Source: Maratus speciosus
Taxonomy: Eukaryota; Arthropoda; Arachnida; Araneae; Salticidae
Reading direction: 5' to 3'
DNA: 64,000 nucleotides
Assembly: GCA_963932465.1 (NCBI GenBank)
Contig: OZ010788.1
Span: 672,970,484 to 673,034,483, forward strand
In this document: piece by piece, positions 55,358-64,000 of the stretch
Position numbering within the stretch: position 1 is the first letter of the stretch
How the letters are laid out: each line of letters opens with the position of its first letter
Notes under the pieces: model-generated
Told to the model about the DNA's origin: nothing
Database searches by the model: none
Seen by the model: the letters and a program-made list of their open reading frames with translations, nothing else
Program-made: the position numbers and the translations under genes

Positions 55358-55893
55358 TTAAAGATCTTGTTGATTTCAAATTCCACTTTAAAAGTAAATT
55401 AACCATTAAAATTAAATCTTTAATTCCATGACTGTTATGTAGAGAAAATCACATCTTTTAATTCTTTGATGAGAAGGATTTTTTACGGCTTTTATTTTTA
55501 AAATAACGATGTGCTGAGCAAATGAACAAGCAATTAAATTTTGTGCTATCTCTTTTCCTATTTTGAGTTAATTAAATTAAATAATTAGTTTTAAGCTTAA
55601 GATAATTGTATTATTAGATACTTATTAGCTAAGTTAAAACTTTTTTATTATTTTCAATTTGATATTGTTTAAAGTTTTAAACAAATAATTATCGTTATAT
55701 TTGTTTGCCTTTTAAAGTATTTTCTTAGTTTATGAATCGTTAGAAAGCTTTTTCGATTGAATATGGAAGAATACATTGGAAGTATTTTTTTCTTATATAC
55801 AAGCCTGCTTAGTATTTAATTTCAAATGATTATATTTATTAACACATAGTGTAACTCATTATAATAGCATCGTGTAACCTTTTTTTTTTTTAA

Positions 55894-57016
55894 CCATTTG
55901 GTGCTTTCTATTGGTCATTTGGTCAACTATTACGTGCTACTTACGTGTGATAACATGCATTTAAGATCATGAAGTCTAATTTTGTTCTGATTTGTTATCA
56001 CGGGGAGATTATTCGTCTTTTGTTGATACTGTTTGCAATGTGCTCGACTGGCGTTTTGTCTCCATCTTTATAATGTAGTCATTATTAATTCTGCAAACTT
56101 TGGAAAGCATTGTAAAAATTATTATATAGTTTAATTGTTATTGCGCAGTGTAAACACTTTAAAGTAAGTGCATAATTTAAAATTATCCTTCTTTGAGCCA
56201 TTTTTGTTCTGTAACTCGGAGGTGACAGTTTAACATTATATTCAACAGAAACATTTATGAATTTTTCACTATTTTTCTTGTGGATAATAACCAAAAATAG
56301 ACTAATATAATGTTTTCCGCACAAAATAAAAAATCATGCTTTAAAGTTTTAAGGGATTTAATTAAATATATATTTTTAAATTTTTGTTAAAAGATTTTTA
56401 CCAGATTTCAATTTATGCCTGAATTTTTGTTTTCTCAAATTTGTTGGTAAAATCATTTTAAAATGTTGCAAAATGAACTGGAAAAATACTAAAAACCATT
56501 AAGCTAAAATATTTTTGTATTTAATTCATAAAATGTAAACGTACTAATATGGGAATATCCATATGTGGAAAAATGCATAATCATATGTTTTGCCTAAATT
56601 TATATAAATTAAGGTTTTAAATTGTATATTATATACTATAATTAGTATTTTTATGAAATATTAAAAGTGTTTATTTCTATACAGAGACTAATAACATTAT
56701 CTGTATCATTAATTATAAATTAAGAATAATCGTATTTGAGGCTAAAAAACAATTTATTTCAAAATTATCTTGAAAAGTACTTTACATCAATAACTGACAT
56801 CTCGCTATCTTGAAAAAGGAAAAATCTATAAACACCGAAAAAAGGCCTTCATTTAAGAAAATAAATATCAATACTATGCTGTCATCTCTCGGAAATAGAT
56901 AAAGACATATATAGACAATTACTTCGTACAATTTTCATGTTGTAAAGACGAAGATACTTATAAAAATTTATTAAAATTCGAAACGTCCCAAAAATGGGAC
57001 GCAAGGCATAAATGGG
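55894..57016. mobile_element. Candidate TTAA element, 1.12 kb
   Basis: TTAA lies at 55890-55893 and 57017-57020. The left end CCATTTGGTGCTTTC and the right end CGCAAGGCATAAATGGG are roughly inverted. Just inside the right end is CGTCCCAAAAATGGGACG. The right flank TTAAAACCTATTTCGGATCT is repeat Y, as at 33030. The frame at 56085-56324 on the minus strand has no domain. Confidence 0.55.
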
Positions 57017-57324
57017 TTAAAACCTATTTCGGATCTATTTTTTTCTGTAAAGAAGGCTGCAATTTTAGCCTAAAGATTCGTTATTAATGAGTACATTGAA
57101 AATGCATACATTTAAATAAATTTCTTTCTCTCAAATGTCATCACTGAAATAATGAAGCATGCACTCGAGTCGTACATTTTCTGCCCAAAAATAGATGTTC
57201 ATATTAATATTTGGAAATTTTTCCAGAGAGAAACATTCGCCTTGCATACAATATCTCGCGGAAAATATTCCATCTTGCTAACCTATAACCCTTTGTAGCC
57301 TTGCTAACCTATAATAGTGAGAAG
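57017..57324. repeat. Repeat Y continuation and a short duplication
   Basis: CATTGAAAATGCATACATTT and TCGTACATTTTCTGCCCAAA match 33800-33890. TTGCTAACCTATAA is duplicated at 57276 and 57301. Confidence 0.55.
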
Positions 57325-57397
57325 TTCCAGGCTGGATATCGTCGGTAGAGAGTCAGTGCGCTATACTGATGGCCAGGGTTCGAGTCCCGGCATGGAA
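57325..57397 (+). tRNA. tRNA-like cloverleaf (pseudogene or SINE head)
   Basis: This 73-base stretch folds as a tRNA: acceptor TTCCAGG with CATGGAA (6 of 7 pairs), anticodon stem TCAGT/ACTGA with loop GCGCTAT, and T stem CAGGG/CCCGG (4 of 5 pairs) with loop TTCGAGT. Box B GGTTCGAGTCC is perfect. The D arm is poor and box A is weak. Position 33 is C rather than U, and the nominal anticodon would be GCT. A working tRNA is therefore unlikely. It may be the head of a SINE whose body runs into 57398-57500. Confidence is for tRNA origin, not function. Confidence 0.5.
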
Positions 57398-57508
57398 TGT
57401 TTTTCACTAGGTTGGCCTTTGCGCCTTTTAAGCAATTAATTTGAAATTTGATTTTCATTTGAAATAGAAGTTCATGTCTGCCCCTTCGAGGTTTTGTCTT
57501 GCTTTTAA

Positions 57509-58168
57509 TACTAAAAAGACCGTGAGGGGTCATATCGACCCCTACCACATGAATATATTTCGGTTCGAACTAGATATTTCTTTGTAAAATACCGGGAAAG
57601 CTAAAAGTTCGTTAAAATTTTAAAATCTCATAAAAAAGGAAGAAATTATGATAAAGGAGTGCGGTTTGCAAGAAAGGGCTCACAAGGTAGACGGATTTTT
57701 TTAGTAGTAATGAAAAAAAAATCAGTTAAAACAATCACATGTAGAGGGCGCTGACGACCGGAAACACAATAAACAGGTACTATGACACAACCTGGCTTTG
57801 TCGTAGAATGTTCTGAAGGTCATGTTGAGCATTTGTTATTGGAAGAACAAATGAATGGAGCAAATTGCTGTCCTGTTCATTGTGTTTCGGGACGTCAGCG
57901 TCCTCTACATGTGATTTTTTAACTATTTTTCTTTTCTTTTTTCTCCTAAAAAAATCCGACTACTTTGTGAGATCTATCCTTCAAACCGCACTCCTTTATC
58001 ATAATTTCTTCCCTTTTTATGAGTTTTTAAAGTTCTAGCGAACTTTTCATTCACTTGTTAAGTTTAAAACCCGAAAAGAAAAATGTTAAATATCTTAAAC
58101 AAATTTAAACAAAAATTCCGGTGTAACATTTTTATAAAACTTGAGTAAAATTTCCGGTCTTTTTAGTG
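57509..58168. mobile_element. TTAA foldback element, 660 bp
   Basis: TTAA (57505-57508) precedes TACTAAAAAGACCG; the right end CGGTCTTTTTAGTG is followed by TTGAA, a decayed TTAA. The inverted arms of about 300 bp include GGAGTGCGGTTTG, GAAATTATGATAAAGGAGTG and AATCACATGTAGAGGGCGCT with their complements, meeting near 57838. No protein frame. Confidence 0.8.
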
Positions 58169-58510
58169 TTGAAATAGTCGGATTTTCTCACAAACATTAA
58201 TATTTTAAAAAGTTGTTACACGTGTTAGTCCTTCCTTTACTTCAATACTACACCAACTTTGATTTTCATCTGAAGTTTCTGCTTCATTTTACTAATCGCA
58301 GTAAAAACGAGTTCATCTCAACCATAATATTTAATAAAATCAATATTGTTCGTTATTCTGTAGCACATCAGCTGCTATGAGAATCGCTGGGTTAGCTGGA
58401 AGCGAATTGCCCGTCGCTGCATGGACAGCCGATGTTTAACAGAATTATGAAAAATCAAGAAAAATCGCTATTACAGCGCCCCCTTCCGCTTGCTTGCTAT
58501 AACGAAACAC
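58169..58510. other. Stretch without identified genes
   Basis: Nothing recognisable. The right end grades into the tandem units that follow. Confidence 0.4.
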
Positions 58511-58995
58511 GAATATATGAAATTTGGTTCAATTCTATTTATAACTTCATACACTTTTTGATGGTACAATAATGAAAATGGCACAAAAAATCACTACTAC
58601 AGCACATCCTTCCGGCGAAATATTTCCAAATTTAAGGAGGTCCTTGCTGGCCATAGCCAAAAACATACACAAAAAATTTGGTTTAATTCTACGCATAACT
58701 TCATACACTTTTAGATGGTAAAATAATGAAAATGGTACAAAAATCGCTATTTCAGCGACCCCTTCCGGCGAAATATTTCCAAATTCAAGGAGGACCTGCT
58801 GGCAATAGCCAAAAACATACACAAAAAGTTTGGTTTAATTCTACCCATAATTTCATTCATTTTTGGATGATACAAAGCGGACATAAACAAACACACACAC
58901 AAGGACGGACAGACCGACATTTTGTATAAACATGTTTTTCGGTATCTCTGACCCCCTAAAACGTGTAAATCCCTCAAAAACAGGAAGTAAGAAAA
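58511..58995. repeat. ~155-bp tandem units ending in a W-type head
   Basis: Three units start near 58520, 58677 and 58830, each with TTTGGTT(C/T)AATTCTA, CTTCATACACTTTT-like and GAAATATTTCCAAATT phrases, CCTTCCGGCG among them. The block ends ACATGTTTTTCGGTATCTCT and CCCCTAAAACGTGTAAATCC, the same head motif as W but attached to different units. Confidence 0.75.
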
Positions 58996-59019
58996 AAATC
59001 TCGATTACAAAACTTTTAG

Positions 59020-59473
59020 AAATGCAGAAAGTAAAAAGCGATTTCTTTCAGTCCAAAAGAGAAAGTATTTATAACAATAATAGAAACCATAATTTATTTT
59101 CATCAGAAAGCTTTCACAGAGATTAAATTTTAACGACTAAAAAATTAACTTTAGAAGTAAAGAATCCACGACAGGAAAACCTTTTAATTGTATGACCAGG
59201 CAAGTTGTTCAGCATTAGCGAAAACAAAATCTTACCAATTAATTCTTTGATGAGACAGAATTTCGAGATTTCTATTATTTAATGATGTGCTGTCCAGATA
59301 TATATTTCGAGTAATGCTTCTTCTGTCTTCTTACCTTTTCGAAGAGATGGCATTAATTAAACTATTTTGAGCTTAAAATGTTTCTACTGCATCTTTATTA
59401 GTTGAGTTAAAACTTTTTCATTATTGTTTTTTCATTTTATATTCTTTAAAGTATCTAACAAATATGTATTTTT
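59020..59473. repeat. Repeat Y, copy e (left)
   Basis: It runs from CAGAAAGTAAAAAGCGATTT through TGATGAGACAGAATTTCGAG, GATGTGCTGTCCAGATATAT and TTTTGAGCTTAAAATG to AACAAATATGTATTT, where X begins. Its last ~190 bp is repeated after X at 60583-60968. Confidence 0.7.
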
Positions 59474-59595
59474 AGGTGCGTCCGTAATTATATAAATACG
59501 TAGCACCAATAGGCGTCGTCTGGTCCGCCCTTCTGTCTGTCTGCCCGCATAGACCAGCGCAAAAACTACCCAACTAAATGATTTGAAATTTAATA

Positions 59596-60218
59596 CAGTA
59601 GAACCTCGATTATCCGAAGTAATTGGGCCGAACCTTTTTCGGAAAATCGAGAATGCTTCAATTCTAAGATTAAGGAGAAATATATGCAATATTTCTTATT
59701 ATGGTAACAAGCGCTTAATAAAAATAAAGCAATAGCAAAATAGAAGCAAGAATAAATTACCTGAATTTTAATTTTGAACTTAAGTACCTTTTACATATAT
59801 CACAAGGGTTTGAAAAAATATTTTGTTTGTCGCAGTTTCGATTGCCTTTGATTTGAAGCTCTATCACGGAGTTTTTTAATATTATTAGTTCACCAGTAGT
59901 CTTTCTGCTGCTATACCCATACCAAACCTTTTGCAAAACATTCAAAAGCTTCAGAATGGCTAATTTGTTCGTTTTCTTCGTTCCATTCCGCAGCTTATGG
60001 GAATTCAAGTTAAATTCAAAGGAACTCTAAGAAAGGGGGAAAATATTTACATGTACTCGTAGTTTGGAAAAGACTGCTTTCATACAAGGAATATGATAGT
60101 TTTTAAAAAAAAATTAAAAATGGATTTTGCACACAAGGAAAAAAAAAAGCTTTCAAAATGGATTTCGGTTAACCGAGAGTTTCGGTTAAAAAAGTTTCGG
60201 ATAAAAGAGATTCTTTTG
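59596..60218 (-). mobile_element. pogo/Tigger-type deletion derivative, 623 bp, in X
   Basis: TA (59594-59595 and 60219-60220) flanks CAGTAGAACCTCGATTATCC at left and GGATAAAAGAGATTCTTTTG at right, an imperfect inverted pair. X copies at 12340 and 24905 show the uninterrupted site around ATTTAAT(A/G)TATA. A C-terminal transposase relic lies on the minus strand. Confidence 0.8.
59757..60008 (-). pseudogene. Tigger-type transposase C-terminus fragment
   Basis: This minus-strand frame of 83 residues includes ILKLLNVLQKVWYGYSS, then TTGELIILKNSVIELQIKG followed by NRNCDKQNIFS. The pattern of a helical segment, a basic NRNC.KQ motif and a hydrophobic tail is what I expect at the C-terminus of Tigger/CENP-B-like transposases. 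It lies inside a 623-bp TA-flanked derivative, just within the left end, matching the arrangement at 6071 and 34038. It cannot transpose itself, since the helix-turn-helix and DDE domains are absent. Short length and divergence make this a moderate call. Confidence 0.55.
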
Positions 60219-60582
60219 TATATAGAATCGTTATAGAATTTTGTCATTTCATATTTTATGAGATTAGAATCAAAACTTAAAAGGATATTCATGAAATTTT
60301 CTTCATCCTATTAAATCCTATTCTACGTCATGAATTGAATGATATCCCATGATACGTTATGATTCTAGGTTACCATGGTGAGGACATCAGATTTATGATG
60401 AAATCCTACTATTTCCGTATAACTGAATTTAATGTATAGAATCGTAATAATTTATGTATTGATGCATTTTTGCATAAGAGTGCAACAGCTATTGCACCAA
60501 GAACTAAATATGTATAACACTAGTTATAGTACGAACGCACCTCATTGGTCACGTTTCACGTACTATTTTTGACTTGTTTAAT

Positions 60583-60968
60583 TTAATGATGTGCTGTCAA
60601 GATATATAAGCGATGTTTTTCGAGTATTTCTCCTTTCGTCTTCTTAACTTTTTTAAGACATGGCATTAATTAAATTATTTTGAGCTTAAAATATTTCTAC
60701 TAAATCTTTATTAGTTGGTTTAACCCTTTCCGGCACGGAGTAATTCGGGCTATAAACTGATGAAATTATGGTCTGACACCAGAATTTATAAACGAATTTA
60801 TTAGGAAATATGAACTTGCTTATTTTCATGTAAGTTATAAAAGGAAAATTTTAATTAAATATTCTGAGTGCCATTAAAATAATAATTAGGTGTCCTTTTT
60901 TAATGTCACCGCCCGCGATGGAGGTTAAACTTTTTGATTATTTATTGTTTTCATTTAATATTCTTTAA
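60583..60968. repeat. Repeat Y, copy e (right), with MITE S
   Basis: AATGATGTGCTGTCAAGATA, GACATGGCATTAATTAAATT and GAGCTTAAAATATTTCTACT repeat the segment left of X. It is interrupted by S (60724-60924) and by the large element from 60969, after which Y resumes at 63640. Confidence 0.7.
60724..60924. mobile_element. TTAA MITE S, copy 2 (201 bp)
   Basis: TTAA lies at 60720-60723 and 60925-60928. It starts CCCTTTCCGGCACGGAGTAA and ends CCCGCGATGGAGG. The empty site is visible in Y copy e left (GTTGAGTTAAAACTTTTTC near 59402), which holds a single TTAA. It matches 49253-49463. Confidence 0.88.
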
Positions 60969-61084
60969 GGGGGTCCGGGACACAAAAATCTTCAAATTTT
61001 TTTTAAATTTATTTCATTAAAAATTTATGTGGTTTTTTTTCTGCATAAAATGACGTTTAAATCATGTTTCTATCTTAATCGGAA

Positions 61085-62190
61085 AAGGAAATATATATAT
61101 TTTTACTTTCTTCTATCTTTACAAGAAGAAAGTATTGGATTCATGAAAATGTTCGAATTCCGGTTTTCGACGGATTTACACGTTTTAGGGGTCAGAGATT
61201 CCAAAAAACATGTTTTTACAAAATGTCTGTCTGTGACTCTGTGAGTCTGTCTGTCTGTCTGTCTGTATGTGACACAAATTTTGTGGGCGCTCTATCTCAA
61301 GAACGAATGCACGGAATTTAATAAAAATTTGTATTCAGTGAGTCCCTAATACAAATTGATGCTGATTAGTTTTTGGTGTAAATCGCTCAACAGGTGGCGC
61401 TGCTATGCTGCATTTTTCACGATTTTCGCAATAGCTCTATCTCACGAACTAATGCACGGATTTTGATCAAACTTCAGATTTAGTTAGTCCTTGATATGAA
61501 TTGATGCTGATTACGTTTTGGTGTAAATCGCCCAACAGGTGGCGCTGTTATGATGAATTTTGCAGGATTTACACGATTTCCCCAATAGCTCTATCATAAG
61601 AACTAACGCACGGATTTTCATCAAACTTCAGATTCAGTTAGTCCTTGATATGACTTGCTACTGATTGTGTGTTGGTGTAAATCGCCCAACAGGTGACGCT
61701 TCTGTGCTGTCTTTTTCACGATTGCCTCAATAGCTCTATCGATAGAACTAATGGATGAATTTTCATCTAACTTCAGATTTAGTTGTATGTTGACACAAGT
61801 TGTTGTTAATTAGGTTTTGGTGTTAATCACCCAATAGGTGGCGCTGCTATGCAGGAATTTTCACGATTTTCGCTATAGCTCTATCTCAAAAACTAATGTA
61901 CGGATTTTCTCCAAACTTCAGATTCAGTCAGACGTTGACATAAATTGTTGCTGATTAGGATTTGGTATAAATCACCCAATAAGTGGCGCTTCTAGGCAGT
62001 ATTTTGCTGGATTTAGACGATTTCAGCGATAGTCATATCTCAAGAACTAATGCGCGGAATTTCATATCTTTAGAATCCTCGTGAGATGCGTAGATTGCTA
62101 TTTAATTTTGGCGGTGTGATAGCGAATTTTGAAGAATTAACATGTATGAGATAGAAGAAAGTTTTGGGATTGGTACATCCGACTAGTTTT
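61085..62190 (+). repeat. Repeat W, copy 2 (left arm)
   Basis: The head ACTTTCTTCTATCTTTACAA, CGACGGATTTACACGTTTTA and a TCTG tract are followed by ~155-bp units. Each unit has an (A/G)CTAATGCACGGATTTT-like phrase and a CCAA(C/T)A(G/A)GTGGCGC motif (61387-61400, 61532-61545, 61686-61699 as GTGACGC, 61831-61844, 61976-61989). It ends ACATCCGACTAGTTTT. Confidence 0.85.
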
Positions 62191-62437
62191 GTTTTGGTTT
62201 GTTTTCAAAATCTAGCTTTCAAGCAATGGTTTTCATGGAAACGACTTCTTGTGAAATCGTTTTTCTTCATGATGGGTTTTTCACCATTTTCCGTATTTAA
62301 ATTGTTATAAGTCAAGAACCGTTAAAGATAAATGGTTCAAACTTGTAACATGTCTTTTTCAATTATTTTACTTTAATTTTGATTCAGCAAATTGAAAAAA
62401 AATATTTACTTTTGAAAATATTTTTTCTTAAGCTATA

Positions 62438-62479
<42 letters not shown>

Positions 62480-62659
62480 CAAATATTTTTAAATTAATAT
62501 TTTTAAAAATGCTGAATCAAAATAAAAACTTATATATTTCTGTTTATTTAAATGATAAAATATTAAATTCTACAAATAATATTTTGAGTTATAAGGAATT
62601 TAAATTACCCCACTTTTTTAATAAATTTTAAATTTTAAATTCTTTAAAAACTAGTCAGA

Positions 62660-63510
62660 TGTGGCAATCCTAGAACTTTCTTCTATCCGATACATGCTAA
62701 TATTTCCTGAAAAATGAAGCATATCAGTGCCACCGGTTAGCTGATTTACTCCAAAATCTAATCGGCACCAACGGTTGTCAAATTGTAGCTGAACTTGTAG
62801 TTTGATAAAAATCCGTGCTTTAGTTTTTGAGGTAGAACTATTGCGGAAATCATAAAAAAATCTACATAGAAGCACCACCTATTTGTCGATTTTCTCCAAA
62901 AACTAATCATGACTCTTTTATATCAGGGACTAACTGGATCGGAAGTTCGATAAAAATTCATGCATTAGTCCTAGAGATACAGTTATTGCGAAAATTGGAA
63001 TAAATAAAGCCTAGAAGCGCCACCTGTTGGGCGATTTACACTAAAAACTAAATAGGTCTAATTTATATCAGGTACTAACTAAATCTGAAATTTGGTGAAA
63101 ATTCCTGCATTATTTCTAGAAATAGAGCTATTGGGATAATCATGAATAATGCCGATTAGCAACGCCACCTGTTGGGAGATTTACACAAAAAATAATCAGC
63201 ATCAGAATACATCAAGGACTAACGGAATCTGAAGTTTTATAAAAATCCGCGCATTAGTTCTTGAGAAATCGTGGAAAATTCTGCATAGCAGCAACATGCA
63301 TTTCGTGTAGGTCGCTTTACACCAAAAAGTAATCAGCATCATCAGTTTATTAGTTCTTGAGATAGAGCGCCCACAAAAATTTGTGTCACACACACAGAGA
63401 CAGACAGACATGTTTTTCTGGTTCTCTGACCCCTAAAACGTGTAAATCCGTCAAAGACCGGAATTCGAAAAATTTCATGAATCCAACATTTTCTTCTTTT
63501 AACGATAGAA
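62660..63510 (-). repeat. Repeat W, copy 3 (right arm)
   Basis: It is the inverted counterpart of 61085-62190, ending in the head CCCCTAAAACGTGTAAATCC and GACCGGAATTCGAAAAATTT. GCGCCACCTGTTGG lies at 63017-63030 and AACGCCACCTGTTGGG at 63162-63177. Minus-strand frames here are parts of the repeat. Confidence 0.85.
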
Positions 63511-63639
63511 AAAAGTAAAAATTATGAGATTTCTCATGGGATTTTGTTTGCAAATGATATGGTTAACCATCACAAAAAAATTTATAATTTTAATTCAATA
63601 AATAAAAATTATTTTGAAATGTGTCCCGAACCCTCTTAA

Positions 63640-64000
63640 AGTATCTAACAAATATGTATTATTTGAATTAGGTATTACAGATGTATCGGGATTGGCGCAT
63701 TTGTTTGGGACGACGAAACATCGTATTCGAATACATGTTAAACCTAGTGTGCGAAAACAGCACACTAGTTTTATTTTATGACAAAATTAATTTTTTTTTT
63801 TTTTTTTTATAAAACGCACACATTTAATTTTATTTGGCACACATTTTTATTCAAAACATGCATCATTTTTTATTTTCATGCACCTTTTTTATTTAACACA
63901 TTAATTTAATTGTATTCGTGAGTTAATTTTGCATTATTTTATTTTATTTATTTACATACATATTTAATTTTATTATGTAACACACATATTGTGTTAGCAA
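63640..64000. repeat. Repeat Y continuation and AT-rich end
   Basis: AGTATCTAACAAATATGTAT continues Y after the insertion. From about 63740, GTGCGAAAACAGCACACTAG and recurrent ACACA/TTTTATTT motifs follow to the edge. No gene. Confidence 0.5.

Larger units (their letters stand above)
54400..55893. repeat. Repeat Y, copy d, with G and a MITE inserted
   Basis: Y segments (TAACTGTGATTTAACCCTTT, GCAGTATTAGAAATGACAAT, ATGAGAAGGATTTTTTACGG, TTAAGCTTAAGATAATTG) lie outside 54600-55100, which contains the inverted G copy. The uninterrupted stretch at 54440-54490 is the empty site for the 31292-32148 insertion. Confidence 0.6.
59474..60575. repeat. Repeat X, copy 3
   Basis: It starts AGGTGCGTCCGTAATTATAT and contains GTCTGGTCCGCCCTTCTGTC and GCAAAAACTACCCAACTAAA. 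It resumes after a Tigger insertion with ATAGAATCGTTATAGAATTT. ACGAACGCACCT near the right end is the inverse of the start, so X may itself be a TIR element. There is no tandem expansion. Confidence 0.75.
60969..63635. mobile_element. 2.67-kb TTAA element built of inverted W repeats
   Basis: TTAA lies at 60965-60968 and 63636-63639. The ends GGGGGTCCGGGACACA and TGTGTCCCGAACCCTC match at 14 of 16 inverted positions. The empty site is in Y near 59450 (TATTCTTTAAAGTATCTAAC). The left arm holds W in plus orientation (61085-62190, about five units) and the right arm holds W inverted (62660-63510, about four to five units). The loop carries a 35-base T run (62441-62475). No transposase frame. Confidence 0.85.

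Overview
This window is about 64 kb of AT-rich, intron-poor animal DNA. I found no host protein-coding gene I can defend. It is almost wall-to-wall repeats. The families seen are a BEL/Pao LTR retrotransposon, a Penelope-like retroelement remnant, a tRNA-derived SINE, pogo/Tigger-type TA-flanked elements with jerky/CENP-B-like C-terminal relics, many non-autonomous TTAA-flanked (piggyBac-type) elements, long foldback palindromes, and tandem satellites. This mix suggests an arthropod, perhaps an arachnid. That is an inference from repeat content only, and no marker gene supports it.

Layout. 1-1640: two CpG-rich minisatellites. 2-5.8 kb: TTAA MITEs and a palindromic MITE. 6.07-9.22 kb: a pogo/Tigger-type element on the minus strand, filled with tandem arrays. 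9.5-14.7 kb: copies of a dispersed repeat (called N here) and a repeat X, in which a palindromic MITE insertion was followed by amplification into a ten-copy tandem array. 15.4-18.3 kb: a GAGTGA-palindrome element and a TTAA element. 19.4-22.8 kb: two Helitron-like repeat copies and a 5'-truncated Penelope-like GIY-YIG endonuclease. 23.8-24.8 kb: a foldback. 26.4-34.0 kb: alternating piggyBac-type elements and a long repeat Y, interrupted by a 1.45-kb foldback, a SINE and other insertions. 34.0-34.9 kb: another Tigger derivative. 36.3-38.8 kb and 48.4-50.1 kb: two inverted copies of an element Q. 39.1-45.4 kb: the BEL/Pao element, with intact LTRs and a broken polyprotein. 47.2-50.5 kb: a Tigger element with at least three levels of nested TTAA insertions. 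50.8-58.2 kb: further TTAA elements, repeats and a tRNA-like sequence. 59.0-63.6 kb: Y, X, Tigger and a 2.67-kb inverted element made of satellite-like units.

Nothing here looks autonomous. The BEL copy has identical LTRs and a clean target duplication, so it is young, yet its reading frame is broken in three places. The most notable structures are the MITE-seeded tandem array, the dense set of TTAA-bounded elements (one of which splits a transposase relic exactly at a TTAA), an element in the same TTAA of both Q copies but in opposite relative orientation, and satellite-like units that repeatedly carry a CTCF-like core. Repeat names N, X, Y, Q, U, V, W, Z, K, G, H, P and S are local labels for this window. 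Boundaries of dispersed repeats are approximate unless target duplications are stated.
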